The notes: generated from the letters alone by a model not told the origin. Positions 41,949-50,544 are shown, counted from the first letter of the stretch. The stretch is DNA of 64,000 nucleotides from JANPJV01 sp031425695 (GCA_031425695.1 JANPJV010000076.1:4096-68095), one strand, 5' to 3'. A program made the numbers and translations.

Positions 41949-42752
41949 TCAGGGGGCCGCTTCTGCCGCAAGCGGCGTTTCGCGAACCTCGATGTGCAGC
42001 CGTCCATCGCGGGTGGCGGCTTCCACCAGCAGTTGCCGATCGGCCCGGTACAGTGCCTCCAATGACCCGTCGCGCTCGCCGATGACTTGCTCGGCGTAGC
42101 CGAGTCCCAATAGTTCCCTGCGCAACTCGCTGACCTGGAAGCCGTCGGACTCAGCCACATAGGTGTACTCCGCGACCGCACCGGCTTCACGAAAACCCAC
42201 TTGGCGGACGGGCAGCGCGCTCGGCCAAAGCTGTGGATCCCGCCCAGCAACGGTGGTCACTGCCCGCGTAACCGAATCCATTTTGGCCGTCACTGCCGCG
42301 CTGGCTGCCGCCGCGGTGGCGGCCAGGCTACGTGTGGCCTCCTGCCCGGCGGCATCGACGGCGCGGTCAATGGCCAACTGCGGTTCCGCCAGAACCTCGG
42401 CGGCGCGGTCGCGGGTCTGGTCGACTGTCGCCCGGGCGTCAGCGAGGATGCGGGCGGCATCCTGCGTCGCCGCAGCGGTCGCCCGCTGCAGAGCGGTTTG
42501 CGGCTCCACCAGAACCTCCGCCGCTCGCTCACGCGACGTCGCCACCGTCGCCTTAGCGTCTTCGATTGCACGCGTGGCTTCCTGGCGCGATTGCGAGACC
42601 GATTCAGTCACGCTGGTGAGCGCTTGCGTGCCCCACTCGGTCAGGTGCCAGACCGCCACGGCACTGACCACGACGAGCGCAAGGATGGTCACTGCAACAA
42701 TCCCGACGATGCCGAACAAGATGCCGCGGCGATTGGATTTCAGATTTTTCAT
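41949..42752 (-). CDS. Membrane-anchored helical-repeat protein
   Basis: About 267 aa. One N-terminal helix (ILFGIVGIVAVTILALVVVS) is followed by ~130 residues of Ala/Arg/Glu-rich helix with an internal ~37-residue repeat (ATVATSRERAAEVLVEPQTA and ATVDQTRDRAAEVLAEPQLA), then a small C-terminal domain from about residue 190 (LPVRQVGFREAGAVAEYTYV). This suggests an inner-membrane protein with a periplasmic or cytoplasmic coiled coil. Start from ATG 42752 after GGAG. It is the third gene of cls-terC-orf. No family recognised. Confidence 0.7.
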   Translation of the reverse strand: MKNLKSNRRGILFGIVGIVAVTILALVVVSAVAVWHLTEWGTQALTSVTESVSQSRQEATRAIEDAKATVATSRERAAEVLVEPQTALQRATAAATQDAARILADARATVDQTRDRAAEVLAEPQLAIDRAVDAAGQEATRSLAATAAAASAAVTAKMDSVTRAVTTVAGRDPQLWPSALPVRQVGFREAGAVAEYTYVAESDGFQVSELRRELLGLGYAEQVIGERDGSLEALYRADRQLLVEAATRDGRLHIEVRETPLAAEAAP

Positions 42753-42763
42753 GAGTGTCTCCT

Positions 42764-43768
42764 TCAAGAACCAGATGAGGTTGAATGGGTCACGGCTTTG
42801 CGGGTCCGATAGAGGCTGTAGACGATGCCGCCGCCCAGCAGCGCTCCCGTAACACCGAGCGAGACCATTGGCGCGACCTTGCCGTACACCTGCGCCCAGA
42901 AAATCTTGGCGCCGACGAAGATCAGCACGAGCGCCAGCGCGTACTTGAGGTAGTGGAAGCGATCGACGACTGCGGCGAGCGCGAAATACAGTGCGCGCAG
43001 GCCCAGGATGGCGAAGATGTTCGAGGTGTAGACGATGAACGGGTCCTGGGTGATGGCAAAAATCGCCGGCACCGAATCGACCGCAAAGATCAAGTCGACG
43101 AACTCGACCAGCACCAGCGCCAGGAATAGCGGCGTTGCCCACCACACCAGTTTTGCCGAGGGCGAAGCGTCTTTGGGCGCACGCACGAAGAAGCGGCTCC
43201 CGTGCAACGCGGGCGTGACCCGCATCCGCCTTTGCAGGAATCCAATGAATGGGTTGGACGCCAGATCCGGCTTGCTATCGACCATCCAGAGCATCTTCAC
43301 GCCAGTCAGCAGCAGGAAGGCGCCGAAGATCCACATGATCCAGTCGAAGCGTGTAATCAGCGCCGCCCCGAGCCCGATCATCACCGCGCGCATCACGATG
43401 ACACCGAGAATTCCCCAGAACAGCACGCGGTACTGGTAAGCCGGCGGGATCGCGAAATAAGTGAAGATCATCGCGATCACGAAGACATTGTCGATCGCCA
43501 ACGTCTTTTCGATCATGAAGCCGGTCAGGTACTCCATGCCCGAATTGGCGCCGAGGTACCACCACACCCACGCACCGTACAGCAGTGCCAGGGCGATGTA
43601 TCCGATCGACAAGACGATGCTCTCGCGAATGCCGATCACGCGATCGTTCCGGTGCAGGACGCCGAGATCAAAGGCCAGCAGCACCGCGACGATGCCGACG
43701 AAACTGAGCCAAAGCCAAGCCGCCTTGCCCAGGAACTCCTGGGCGAGGAACATTTCTATCGAGTCCAT
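42764..43768 (-). CDS. TerC family membrane protein (second copy)
   Basis: About 334 aa paralogue of the TerC at 36883-37845, with the same IEKTLAIDNVFVIAMIF, WIFGAFLLLTGVKMLW and LVLVEFVDLIFAVDSVPAIF helices and their acidic residues. It is nearer the Alx type in having a longer loop with FFVRAPKDASPS. Expected role: divalent-cation (manganese-type) export or alkaline stress tolerance. It lies 9 bp after the phospholipase-D-family gene. Confidence 0.92.
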   Translation of the reverse strand: MDSIEMFLAQEFLGKAAWLWLSFVGIVAVLLAFDLGVLHRNDRVIGIRESIVLSIGYIALALLYGAWVWWYLGANSGMEYLTGFMIEKTLAIDNVFVIAMIFTYFAIPPAYQYRVLFWGILGVIVMRAVMIGLGAALITRFDWIMWIFGAFLLLTGVKMLWMVDSKPDLASNPFIGFLQRRMRVTPALHGSRFFVRAPKDASPSAKLVWWATPLFLALVLVEFVDLIFAVDSVPAIFAITQDPFIVYTSNIFAILGLRALYFALAAVVDRFHYLKYALALVLIFVGAKIFWAQVYGKVAPMVSLGVTGALLGGGIVYSLYRTRKAVTHSTSSGS

Positions 43769-43777
43769 GGTGATTCC

Positions 43778-44920
43778 TTAGGCGAGTAAACGAAGCTTTC
43801 GGCGCGCTATCAGCGGGTCGAGCCAGGCCAGGGCGACATAGGCGAAGCGTCGGTAGACCCTGGTCAGCAACCTTGGTGTTTCGCTGCGAAATGGACGCGC
43901 GTGCTGCTGAATCTGGTCGACAATGGCGCGCGCCTGCGTAGCGACGCCGGCATCCTCGATCCTGAGCATCAGGTCGAAGTTGATGCGCAGACTGCGCGGA
44001 TCGAAATTCGCCGAGCCGAGGTAGACCACGTCGTCGGCAACCACAAGCTTGGCGTGCAACATGGCTGGAAGGTACTCATAGGCGCGGATGGCGGTCTGCG
44101 CGAGCCCCTCCAGCACATGCGCGGAGGCGTGATGTGCGAGCGCCACGTCGCCCGCCGCCGGGACAATGATGCGGACCTGTCCGCGCCTGGCGACACCCGC
44201 GAGGAGCTTGCGGAGCCGAGTCGTCGGGACGAAGTACGCGGCCAGCACGTCGATGCTGCGAGCGCGTGCAAGGTCACGGTGCAGTCGGCGGCGATAACGG
44301 CGGCCGCCACGACCTGCCCCGGCGAAGAACAGCTCCCAATCTGCCCCGTGGCCGGCTTGCGGCATCGTGGCCGCAGTCGGCAAGTGGTCGAAGGGCGCCA
44401 GTTCCCACATGTGCGCGAAGGAACGCGCCAGCGTGGCCACGCATTCCGGCTCATGAACACAGACACCAAGATCACGCCAGCCTTGCTCGATCCCATCGCC
44501 GTCGTACTCGTCGGCCACATTGCAGCCACCGACGAATGCTTGGCCGGCGTCGATCACCACCAGCTTTCTGTGATTGCGAAAGCTGAGTCGGGTCAAGCGC
44601 CTGGGGTTGAACCATTCAAGCTGGACACCCGCCGCCGCCATTTCGCCGAACGTCAGTTGCGCTCCCTCGCTGCCGAAGGCGTCGAGGAGCACGCGAACTT
44701 GGCAACCACGACCGGCTGCCCGTGCCATCGCGGCCCCAAGGCGGTCGGCCAACTGACCAGGCGACCAGACGTAGAACTCGACGTCGATCGAGCACCGTGC
44801 GCGATCGATCGCCTCGAGAATGGCCGCGAACCATTCGCGGCCCGTTGCGTACCAGGCGAGGGACGGCGCTACCGAGGTCAGCATGGCAGGGGTGCGCACT
44901 GATGAATCAACCAGAAGCAT
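43778..44920 (-). CDS. cls: Phospholipase D family protein, cardiolipin synthase type
   Basis: About 380 aa with two HKD motifs: HRKLVVIDAGQAFVGGCN near residues 115-135 and HAKLVVADDVVYLGSANFD near 290. DVEFYVWSPGQLADRL before the first motif matches ClsB/ClsC-type cardiolipin synthases, which lack N-terminal membrane helices, as here. Likely joins phospholipids at the inner membrane; another PLD activity is possible. ATG 44920 follows GGAGG at 7 nt; a longer frame would run through the promoter repeat. First gene of cls-terC-orf. Confidence 0.85.
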   Translation of the reverse strand: MLLVDSSVRTPAMLTSVAPSLAWYATGREWFAAILEAIDRARCSIDVEFYVWSPGQLADRLGAAMARAAGRGCQVRVLLDAFGSEGAQLTFGEMAAAGVQLEWFNPRRLTRLSFRNHRKLVVIDAGQAFVGGCNVADEYDGDGIEQGWRDLGVCVHEPECVATLARSFAHMWELAPFDHLPTAATMPQAGHGADWELFFAGAGRGGRRYRRRLHRDLARARSIDVLAAYFVPTTRLRKLLAGVARRGQVRIIVPAAGDVALAHHASAHVLEGLAQTAIRAYEYLPAMLHAKLVVADDVVYLGSANFDPRSLRINFDLMLRIEDAGVATQARAIVDQIQQHARPFRSETPRLLTRVYRRFAYVALAWLDPLIARRKLRLLA

Positions 44921-44937
44921 CACTTGGCCTCCGCGAC

Positions 44938-45019
44938 GGTGGCTCACCTTAAGACTCCCGGTTAGCGGTGTAAATTCGAATGTTCTTGGTGTATCAATCG
45001 TAAAAACCGTATGATTTAG
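44938..45019. promoter_or_regulatory. Duplicated upstream region, copy 2 (between cls and nhaR)
   Basis: 83% identical over 82 bp to copy 1 at 39604-39685. It begins 18 bp before the cls ATG and ends at the base before the nhaR start region, so it must contain control signals for cls and perhaps nhaR. Because LysR regulators usually bind beside their own divergent target, this is a likely operator for the NhaR-like protein. Confidence 0.8.
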
Positions 45020-45022
45020 GTG

Positions 45023-45955
45023 ATGAACCTCAAGCACCTTCAGTACTTCGCGCAGGTCGCCAAAGCCGGTAGCGTCGTTCGTGCGAGCGAGATCCTGCAC
45101 CTGACCCCGCAGACCATCAGCGGGCAAATCCAGCTTCTCGAAGAGGCCTTGGGAAGCGCGTTGTTTGCCAAGAGCGGGCGTGGGCTGGTGCTCACCGACG
45201 CCGGGCGCCTGGCTTTGGGATACGCAAATGAGATCTTCTCGCTGGGTGCCGAGCTTGAGGAGGCCGTCCGCGGACATCAAACCCAGGGACGCGCGCTGGA
45301 GTTTCGAGTCGGCGTCGTCGACGTCGTACCCAAATCGATCGCCTACCGTCTGGTCGAGCCCGCGATGCAGCTACCGGAACCCGTGCGGGTGGTTTGTCGG
45401 GAATGGAAACTTGACAGCCTTTTGGCGGAATTGGCATTGCACCGGCTCGATCTAGTCATCGCCGATGCTGCAATCCCGGCCTCAGTCAGCGTGCGCGCGT
45501 TCAGTCACCGCCTCGGTACTTCGGCTGTGAGCTTCTTTGCGGCGCCGGCATTGTTCGAACGGCACCGCGGGGTGTTTCCGAAATGCCTCGACGGTGCCCC
45601 ATTGTTGATGCCAGGAGAAGACTCGGCCTTAGGCCAGCGTCTGCGCGCGTGGTTCCTCGATCACGATCTGCACCCGCGAGTCGTTGGCGAGTTCGATGAC
45701 AGTGCCCTGGCGAAGGAATTTGGACGCCGTGGCGCAGGCATCTTCGTCGGCCCATCGGTGTTGGCGCACGAGATCGAAAAGCAGTACGGCGTGCGCAAGC
45801 TGGGCGATGCGGATGGTGTCGAGGACGCGTTTTTCGCGATCTCGGTCGAGCGCCGCATTACCCATCCGTGCGTCGTTGCGATTACCCAATCGGCCCGCAA
45901 CAACTTGTTCGCGTTGTCTTCCAAAGCCAAGCCGCAACGCGCGGCGAGGCGCTGA
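45023..45955 (+). CDS. nhaR: LysR-family regulator, NhaR-like
   Basis: About 310 aa. The N-terminal winged helix reads MNLKHLQYFAQVAKAGSVVR, ASEILHLTPQTISGQIQLLE, close to NhaR, the Na+- and pH-responsive activator of E. coli. The C-terminal part is a periplasmic-binding-like effector domain (FRVGVVDVVPKSIAYRLVEP). The ATG at 45023 follows TTTAGG; a GTG codon directly precedes it. It is divergent from cls-terC-orf. Predicted targets are the cls and hpf operons through the duplicated sequence. Confidence 0.85.
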   Translation: MNLKHLQYFAQVAKAGSVVRASEILHLTPQTISGQIQLLEEALGSALFAKSGRGLVLTDAGRLALGYANEIFSLGAELEEAVRGHQTQGRALEFRVGVVDVVPKSIAYRLVEPAMQLPEPVRVVCREWKLDSLLAELALHRLDLVIADAAIPASVSVRAFSHRLGTSAVSFFAAPALFERHRGVFPKCLDGAPLLMPGEDSALGQRLRAWFLDHDLHPRVVGEFDDSALAKEFGRRGAGIFVGPSVLAHEIEKQYGVRKLGDADGVEDAFFAISVERRITHPCVVAITQSARNNLFALSSKAKPQRAARR

Positions 45956-46034
45956 TCCGAGCTCGCTGCGATCGGAGAAAGACGTCGCGGCTCGCGGCTG
46001 CACACTGTGATGGAAAACGACCATCTGAGCGCGA

Positions 46035-46664
46035 CTAGGCACAGTCCCCGACATCGACTGATCGCAGCCAGAACACCACCTGGCGCGCCAGCAGTCCGGC
46101 GGCCTCGCGCAGTGCTGCGGTTGCCGCAGCCGCATTCCCCGGACCGCCGGCAGCTTCGACGCTGATCGGCTCGGAGCTCGCCAGCACGCGCGCGTCGCGT
46201 TCGCAGATCAGGCGCAGGGTGATTTGCGCCTGCACCTTGAAGGCACCATCGACATCCTGGATCTCGAAGGCCTGCAGGTCGCTGGAGAGGCGAAACGGCA
46301 GTGCGTACGACGTCGAACCGAGGGCAACGCCGGGCGCGGCGCCGGCAGTTTCGATCTGCCGCGCGATCAAGTCTTGCAGCAACTCAGGGGCCGGTGCCGC
46401 CCAGCGCACGCCGGGCAGGGTCTGCAGCTCGCCGTCACGTTGACGGACGATGATGTCGACGCCATCGAGCGGCGCCAGCGCGCGCGGCAGTTCCACCAGC
46501 AGCGCGCCGGGCAGCGTGCCCTTCGCCTGCATCGGTGCCGGCGCCGGAAGCGCGTAGACGGCCTTTTCCTTGGCCTTGGGCAACAAGCCACCCAGGCATG
46601 CCGGCAGCGCCGGCAACAGCGCGAGCAGCACTAGCCAGCGTGCGGAACGCGAAATCTGCATCAT
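46035..46664 (-). CDS. ABC transporter auxiliary lipoprotein (Mla/Pqi type)
   Basis: About 209 aa lipoprotein with signal LLALLPALPAC and the ABC_trans_aux (YmbA/PqiC-like) fold: YALPAPAP after the Cys, VELPRALAPLDG, and a C-terminal ALREAAGLLARQVVFWL helix. Proteins of this type accompany MCE lipid transporters at the outer membrane. Its start overlaps the MCE gene stop by 4 bp. Last gene of the four-gene operon. Confidence 0.85.
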   Translation of the reverse strand: MMQISRSARWLVLLALLPALPACLGGLLPKAKEKAVYALPAPAPMQAKGTLPGALLVELPRALAPLDGVDIIVRQRDGELQTLPGVRWAAPAPELLQDLIARQIETAGAAPGVALGSTSYALPFRLSSDLQAFEIQDVDGAFKVQAQITLRLICERDARVLASSEPISVEAAGGPGNAAAATAALREAAGLLARQVVFWLRSVDVGDCA

Positions 46665-47629
46665 TTGCGCCGGTACTCCCGTGGTCGATCCCGCTGCAAC
46701 AGATAGTCTGCCGGCGCCGCGTTCAAGCGCAGGGCCACCTTGTTCAAGTTGGTCACCAGCGTGCGCAGGTCGGCCAGCGTCGCAGTCATTCCGGGCAAGC
46801 CCTTCCGTGCAAACTGGTCCAGATGCGCGCCGTTGCGATTGAGCAAGCCATCGAGGCCAGTCGCAAGCTTTTGCAGGGCCGCAATGGTGCGCTTGAGGTC
46901 TTGCGCGGCCGGACCGATGTCCTTTTCGAGCATGCGATCGGCCCGCGCCAGCGTCTTGCTGCCGTCCCCGATCAATGCGGTCAGCGCCTCGGCCGCACGG
47001 TCGATTTTTGCGAAGGCCGCGTCGGCGCTGCGCAGGGTCGTCCCCAGGAGCGCCTTGTCGGCATCGATTTGAGCCGTGATCGCTTCGATATGCGTCAGGC
47101 TCAAGGTGAAGCGTTGTGCGTTTTCCTCGCTCAGCACTTTGGTGACGCGGTCCAGCGCCTCGGTGACGCGCACCAGCACATCGCCGCCTTCGCTCATCAG
47201 TTTCTGCAGGACGCTCGGGTGCGCCAGGATGACGCCGACTTCGGCGCCTTCGACGATTGCCAGCGGCGGTGAATCGGACTTGCCGGCGACCAGTTCGATG
47301 ATGACCACGCCGGTTATCCCGGTAAAGGTCAGGCGCGCGGTGGTGTCGGCTTTGACGGGAGTCAGCGCGTCGATCCGGATGCGCGCCCAGACACGCGTGA
47401 CGTCGCTTTGATCCAGGCGCAAGCGGCGCACTTCGCCGACCTGGATGCCATTGAAATTGACCAGCGCACCCTTGGTCAGTCCCGTCACCGGATCGCTGAA
47501 GAGCACATCGTACTCGGTGAATTCATCGTCGAAGCTGGCCTTGGCGACCCACGCCCCAAACACCAGCGCAGCCAGCAGCGCCAGCAGCACGAAGGCGCCG
47601 ATCAGGATGTGGTGGGCTTTGGTTTCCAT
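46661..47629 (-). CDS. mlaD: MCE/MlaD-type lipid-binding protein
   Basis: Periplasmic substrate-binding component of a lipid ABC transporter, about 322 aa. One N-terminal helix (LIGAFVLLALLAALVFGAWV) anchors the MCE domain (YDVLFSDPVTGLTKGALVNF, then GIQVGEVRRLRLD) and a long helical C-terminal region forms the presumed tunnel. Start METKAHH at 47629; an upstream frame would extend into the ATPase gene. Confidence 0.9.
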   Translation of the reverse strand: METKAHHILIGAFVLLALLAALVFGAWVAKASFDDEFTEYDVLFSDPVTGLTKGALVNFNGIQVGEVRRLRLDQSDVTRVWARIRIDALTPVKADTTARLTFTGITGVVIIELVAGKSDSPPLAIVEGAEVGVILAHPSVLQKLMSEGGDVLVRVTEALDRVTKVLSEENAQRFTLSLTHIEAITAQIDADKALLGTTLRSADAAFAKIDRAAEALTALIGDGSKTLARADRMLEKDIGPAAQDLKRTIAALQKLATGLDGLLNRNGAHLDQFARKGLPGMTATLADLRTLVTNLNKVALRLNAAPADYLLQRDRPREYRRK

Positions 47630-47648
47630 CTGAGAGGCTATCTCGTGC

Positions 47649-48470
47649 TCAGGAATTGGCGGGCGCGGGGAGTGGTGAGGGCGGCAGCTTTGCCGCTTCG
47701 ACAGTTTGTGCCTGCACATAGGCCATGCGGCCGCGCGGGCCCTGGAAGCAGTCGCGGATCCAAGGATGGTCGAAGTCTTGAACGATCGCTGGCGTATCCA
47801 CGGCGACCACATGGCCATCGGCGAGCACGGCGACGCGTTCGCAGATGCGATAGACGCTGTCGAGGTCGTGGGTGATCAGGATCACCGTCAGGTGCAGCGC
47901 CTGATGCAAGGTGGCCACCAGCTCATCGAAGGCGGCGGCGCCGATCGGGTCGAGGCCGGAGGTAGGCTCGTCGAAGAACAGGATCTCCGGGTCGAGCGCG
48001 AGGGCGCGGGCGAGGCCGGCGCGTTTGCGCATGCCGCCGGACAAGGTCTCCGGGAACTTGTCGGCAGCCTCGGGTGGCAGGCCGACCAGGGCGATCTTCA
48101 TGCGCGCAATGTCGGCGATGAAATCGGGATCGAGCCCGGTGTGCTCCTTGAGCGGCACCATGACGTTTTCGAGCACGCTCAAGGACGAGAACAGCGCCCC
48201 ATCCTGGAACATCACCCCGATGCGCCGTTCGAGCAGGCGGCGTGCGCGGTCGTCGAGCGTGGCCACTTCCTGCCCGAACCACCAGACCTGGCCCTCCTGG
48301 TACTTGTGCAATCCGAGGATCGAGCGCATCAGCACGCTCTTGCCGGTGCCGGAGCCGCCAATGATGCCGAGCACCTCGCCCTTGAGAATGTCCAGATCAA
48401 GCTTGGCGTGCACGACCTGCTCGCCGAATCGATTGCCGAGCCCGGTCACGCGCATGATCGGCTCGCTCAT
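47649..48470 (-). CDS. mlaF: ABC transporter ATPase, MlaF type
   Basis: Cytoplasmic ATPase of the Mla-type lipid transporter, about 273 aa. Walker A in GIIGGSGTGKSVLM, signature LSGGMRKRAGLARAL, Walker B ILFFDEPTSGLDP and the switch His in LILITHDLD (VILITHDLDSVY) are all present. Coupled to the permease by a 4-bp overlap (48467-48470). Confidence 0.95.
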   Translation of the reverse strand: MSEPIMRVTGLGNRFGEQVVHAKLDLDILKGEVLGIIGGSGTGKSVLMRSILGLHKYQEGQVWWFGQEVATLDDRARRLLERRIGVMFQDGALFSSLSVLENVMVPLKEHTGLDPDFIADIARMKIALVGLPPEAADKFPETLSGGMRKRAGLARALALDPEILFFDEPTSGLDPIGAAAFDELVATLHQALHLTVILITHDLDSVYRICERVAVLADGHVVAVDTPAIVQDFDHPWIRDCFQGPRGRMAYVQAQTVEAAKLPPSPLPAPANS

Positions 48471-49582
48471 ACGTCGAGCTTCATGACGAAGATCGCCGCG
48501 ATCGCGTCGACCAGGATCACCAGGAAAATCGACTGCACCACCGAGGAGGTAGTGTGTCGGCCGACCGATTCCGCGCTGGAGCGCACTTTCAGGCCTTCCA
48601 GGCAGCCGACCAGCGCGATGATTACGGCAAACAGCGGAGCTTTGGACAATCCCACCAGCAAGTGCCGCAGCTCCGCAGTCTCCTGCATGCGGGAAAGGAA
48701 GACGCCGGGCGAAATGCCGAGCTCGGTGGCGCCGACCAGCGCGCCGCCGACGATCCCGGAGAGCACCGCAAGGAAACTCAAGACCGGCAGCATCACGGTG
48801 AGCGCCAGCAGGCGCGGGATCACCAGCAGCTCGATCGGGTCCATGCCGAGCGAGCGAATGGCATCGATCTCTTCGCGCGCCCGCATCATGCCGATCTCGG
48901 CGGTGTAGGCGCTGCCGGAGCGCCCGGCGATCATGATCGCGGTCAGCAGCACGCCAAATTCGCGCATGAAGGAGAAGCTGACCAGCTCGACCGTGTACAC
49001 CTGTGCGCCAAAATCAGCGAGCACCGTGGCGCCGAGGAAAGCCACCACCGCGCCGACCAGGAAGCTCAGGAGGCAAACGATCGGAACCGCATCGAGGCCG
49101 GCCTGTTCCATGTGATGGACCGCGCTGGTCCAACGCAGCCGCTGGCGCCCGGTGACGATGGCAGCCATGGTGGCCAGGGTCTGCCCGCCAAAACCGAGCA
49201 ACTGCAGCAGTTGGCGCCAGGCGTTTTCACTGGCGACGCCTACCCGCTCGGCCATGCGCGCGAGGCCCCAGGGCTGGCGCACGCGTGTGCGTGGCGTCGA
49301 CAGATGGGTGCCGACCAGGTCCAGCAACACCTGGTCCGCGGGCTTGAGCCCGGTGATGGCCGGCCATGGCGGCGGGCCGAGCCAGCGCTGAATCAGCAGC
49401 AGGGCCCCGGCCGTATCCAACGCGGCCATTTCCGTCGCATCCACCGTCGTTGGGCGCGGATCCTGCTCCGTGATCTGTGCCTGCGAGCTGCGCTCCGCCG
49501 CTGGCAATCCGGCCACCGTCCAATCGCCGCGCAAGCGCAGTGTCTGATCCGAGGGTTCCAGACTGTATTCGGCCGCGGCCAT
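48467..49582 (-). CDS. mlaE: ABC transporter permease MlaE fused to an N-terminal STAS domain
   Basis: About 371 aa. Residues 1-~95 form a STAS domain (LRLRGDWTVAGLPAAE ... VDATEMAALDTAGALLL), the role played by MlaB in E. coli; the remainder is the six-helix permease with MREFGVLLTAIMIAGRSGSA and EIDAIRSLGMDPIELLVIPR. The fusion is common outside enterics. No mlaC is present in the window. Start ATG 49582 follows GGGAAC. First gene of mlaE-mlaF-mlaD-lipoprotein. Confidence 0.92.
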   Translation of the reverse strand: MAAAEYSLEPSDQTLRLRGDWTVAGLPAAERSSQAQITEQDPRPTTVDATEMAALDTAGALLLIQRWLGPPPWPAITGLKPADQVLLDLVGTHLSTPRTRVRQPWGLARMAERVGVASENAWRQLLQLLGFGGQTLATMAAIVTGRQRLRWTSAVHHMEQAGLDAVPIVCLLSFLVGAVVAFLGATVLADFGAQVYTVELVSFSFMREFGVLLTAIMIAGRSGSAYTAEIGMMRAREEIDAIRSLGMDPIELLVIPRLLALTVMLPVLSFLAVLSGIVGGALVGATELGISPGVFLSRMQETAELRHLLVGLSKAPLFAVIIALVGCLEGLKVRSSAESVGRHTTSSVVQSIFLVILVDAIAAIFVMKLDV

Positions 49583-49593
49583 GGAGTTCCCGA

Positions 49594-49704
49594 TCAACCC
49601 GCGCGAACGACCAGCACTGGCAACGTGGCCTGGGACAGCACTTTCCGCGTTTCGCTGCCGGGCAGTAGCGCACTCCACCCGCGACGGTCGTGCGAAGAGA
49701 TCAC
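49594..49704 (-). pseudogene. C-terminal relic of a universal stress protein gene
   Basis: Reads ISSHDRRGWSALLPGSETRK followed by VLSQATLPVLVVRAG and a stop. This matches the last third of Usp domains (G-S-H-G-R-S ... GS-x-x-x-K-V-L-x-x-x-x-x-P-V-L-V-V-R) and the end of the intact usp that stops 8 bp earlier. The N-terminal two thirds are missing, so it is the remains of a tandem duplicate. Confidence 0.7.
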
Positions 49705-49711
49705 CGTCGGC

Positions 49712-50161
49712 TCACGCGGTACGGACTACCAGGACCGGCAGCTTGCCGTGCGCCAGTACTTTCTGCGCCTGGCTTCCGAGGAAGAGGGCGCCCAAGGTGC
49801 TGCGACCATGCGAGCCCATGCAGATGAGATCGCAGCTGCGTTCGAGCGCGGTGGCGAGAATCAACTGGTGCGGACGCGAATCCACGGCATGCGCCAGCTC
49901 GCACTCGACCCCAGCCGCGTGGCACGCACGGGACACGTGCGCCAGTACACCCTCGGCCTCGATATTCGCCAGGCGCAGGTATTCCTCCCGGCTCGGGTAT
50001 GCATAGGACTGGAAGGCAGAGTCCAGGGGCGGGAGGAAATCCGGGACGGCGTGCACGCCGGTGATGCGGGCGCCGAGCGTTTTCGCCAGGGCGACTGCAT
50101 GCTCAATCACTGTCTGGGAGGACACCGAGCCATCGATCGCGATCAGGATATGCCGGTACAT
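49712..50161 (-). CDS. Universal stress protein, single domain
   Basis: About 149 aa cytoplasmic Usp: MYRHILIAIDGSVSSQTVIE at the N terminus and the nucleotide-binding GSHGRSTLGALFLGS with C-terminal KLPVLVVRTA. ATP-binding-type Usp proteins act in dormancy and oxygen limitation. ATG 50161 has AGGGAA before it and, on the minus strand, a predicted FNR-dependent start at about 50182 with -10 TACAGT. Confidence 0.9.
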   Translation of the reverse strand: MYRHILIAIDGSVSSQTVIEHAVALAKTLGARITGVHAVPDFLPPLDSAFQSYAYPSREEYLRLANIEAEGVLAHVSRACHAAGVECELAHAVDSRPHQLILATALERSCDLICMGSHGRSTLGALFLGSQAQKVLAHGKLPVLVVRTA

Positions 50162-50216
50162 TGAATTTCCCTGTGGCCGAAGTGCCCAACTGTACGCGTA
50201 GGCCGGCGGCACCGAA

Positions 50217-50230
50217 TTGACCCGGATCAA
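50217..50230 (-). promoter_or_regulatory. FNR/ANR box before the single-domain usp
   Basis: TTGACCCGGATCAA, centre 50223.5. On the minus strand the class II start falls at about 50182, with -10 TACAGT (50189-50194), giving a 21-nt leader. It lies in the 383-bp gap 50162-50544, whose remaining part is the xfp relic. Confidence 0.85.
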
Positions 50231-50278
50231 CTGCATCAGCATCGCCACCGCTGCCGCTGGGACGAGCCCCGATGACTC

Positions 50279-50487
50279 GACGACGCGACACTTGAAGCGA
50301 TCTTTCCGCCCGGCGTGCCGCAGTTGTTCACCCACTGCCGTCCGGAGCCGTAATCTTGGCGACGAGCGGCACATCGACAGCGGCCCACAGACCACGCGCG
50401 CGCTCGGCTACATCTATCGGGCCGGCCGATGAACTAGCTGCCTTGCGTGGACCCGGCAATCCAGCGGTCTTGTTGCGGGCTGAATGA
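50279..50487 (+). pseudogene. C-terminal relic of a phosphoketolase gene
   Basis: Reads DDATLEAIFPPGVPQLFTHC + RPEP in one frame, then, after a frameshift, IDSGPQTTRALGYIYRAG, then ADELAALRGPGNPAVLLRAE and a stop. These three pieces match the end of the intact phosphoketolase (LDDAALEEIFPTGVPRVF; RIDSGPQTTRALGYINRGG; DELAAVRGEGDPTVLWRS) with about 40 codons deleted between the last two. It is a decayed copy of the gene found at 57538-60066. Confidence 0.8.
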
Positions 50488-50544
50488 CGCAGGTCGCGTT
50501 GAGTTAGGATCGCCCGTTCCCGGTTCCGCGAGAGGTACTTTCGG

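Noticed and set aside
42753..42763. yybP-ykoY manganese riboswitch before the TerC genes
   Set aside because: The second terC has only 9 bp before it and the first overlaps htpX; there is no room for a riboswitch next to either gene.
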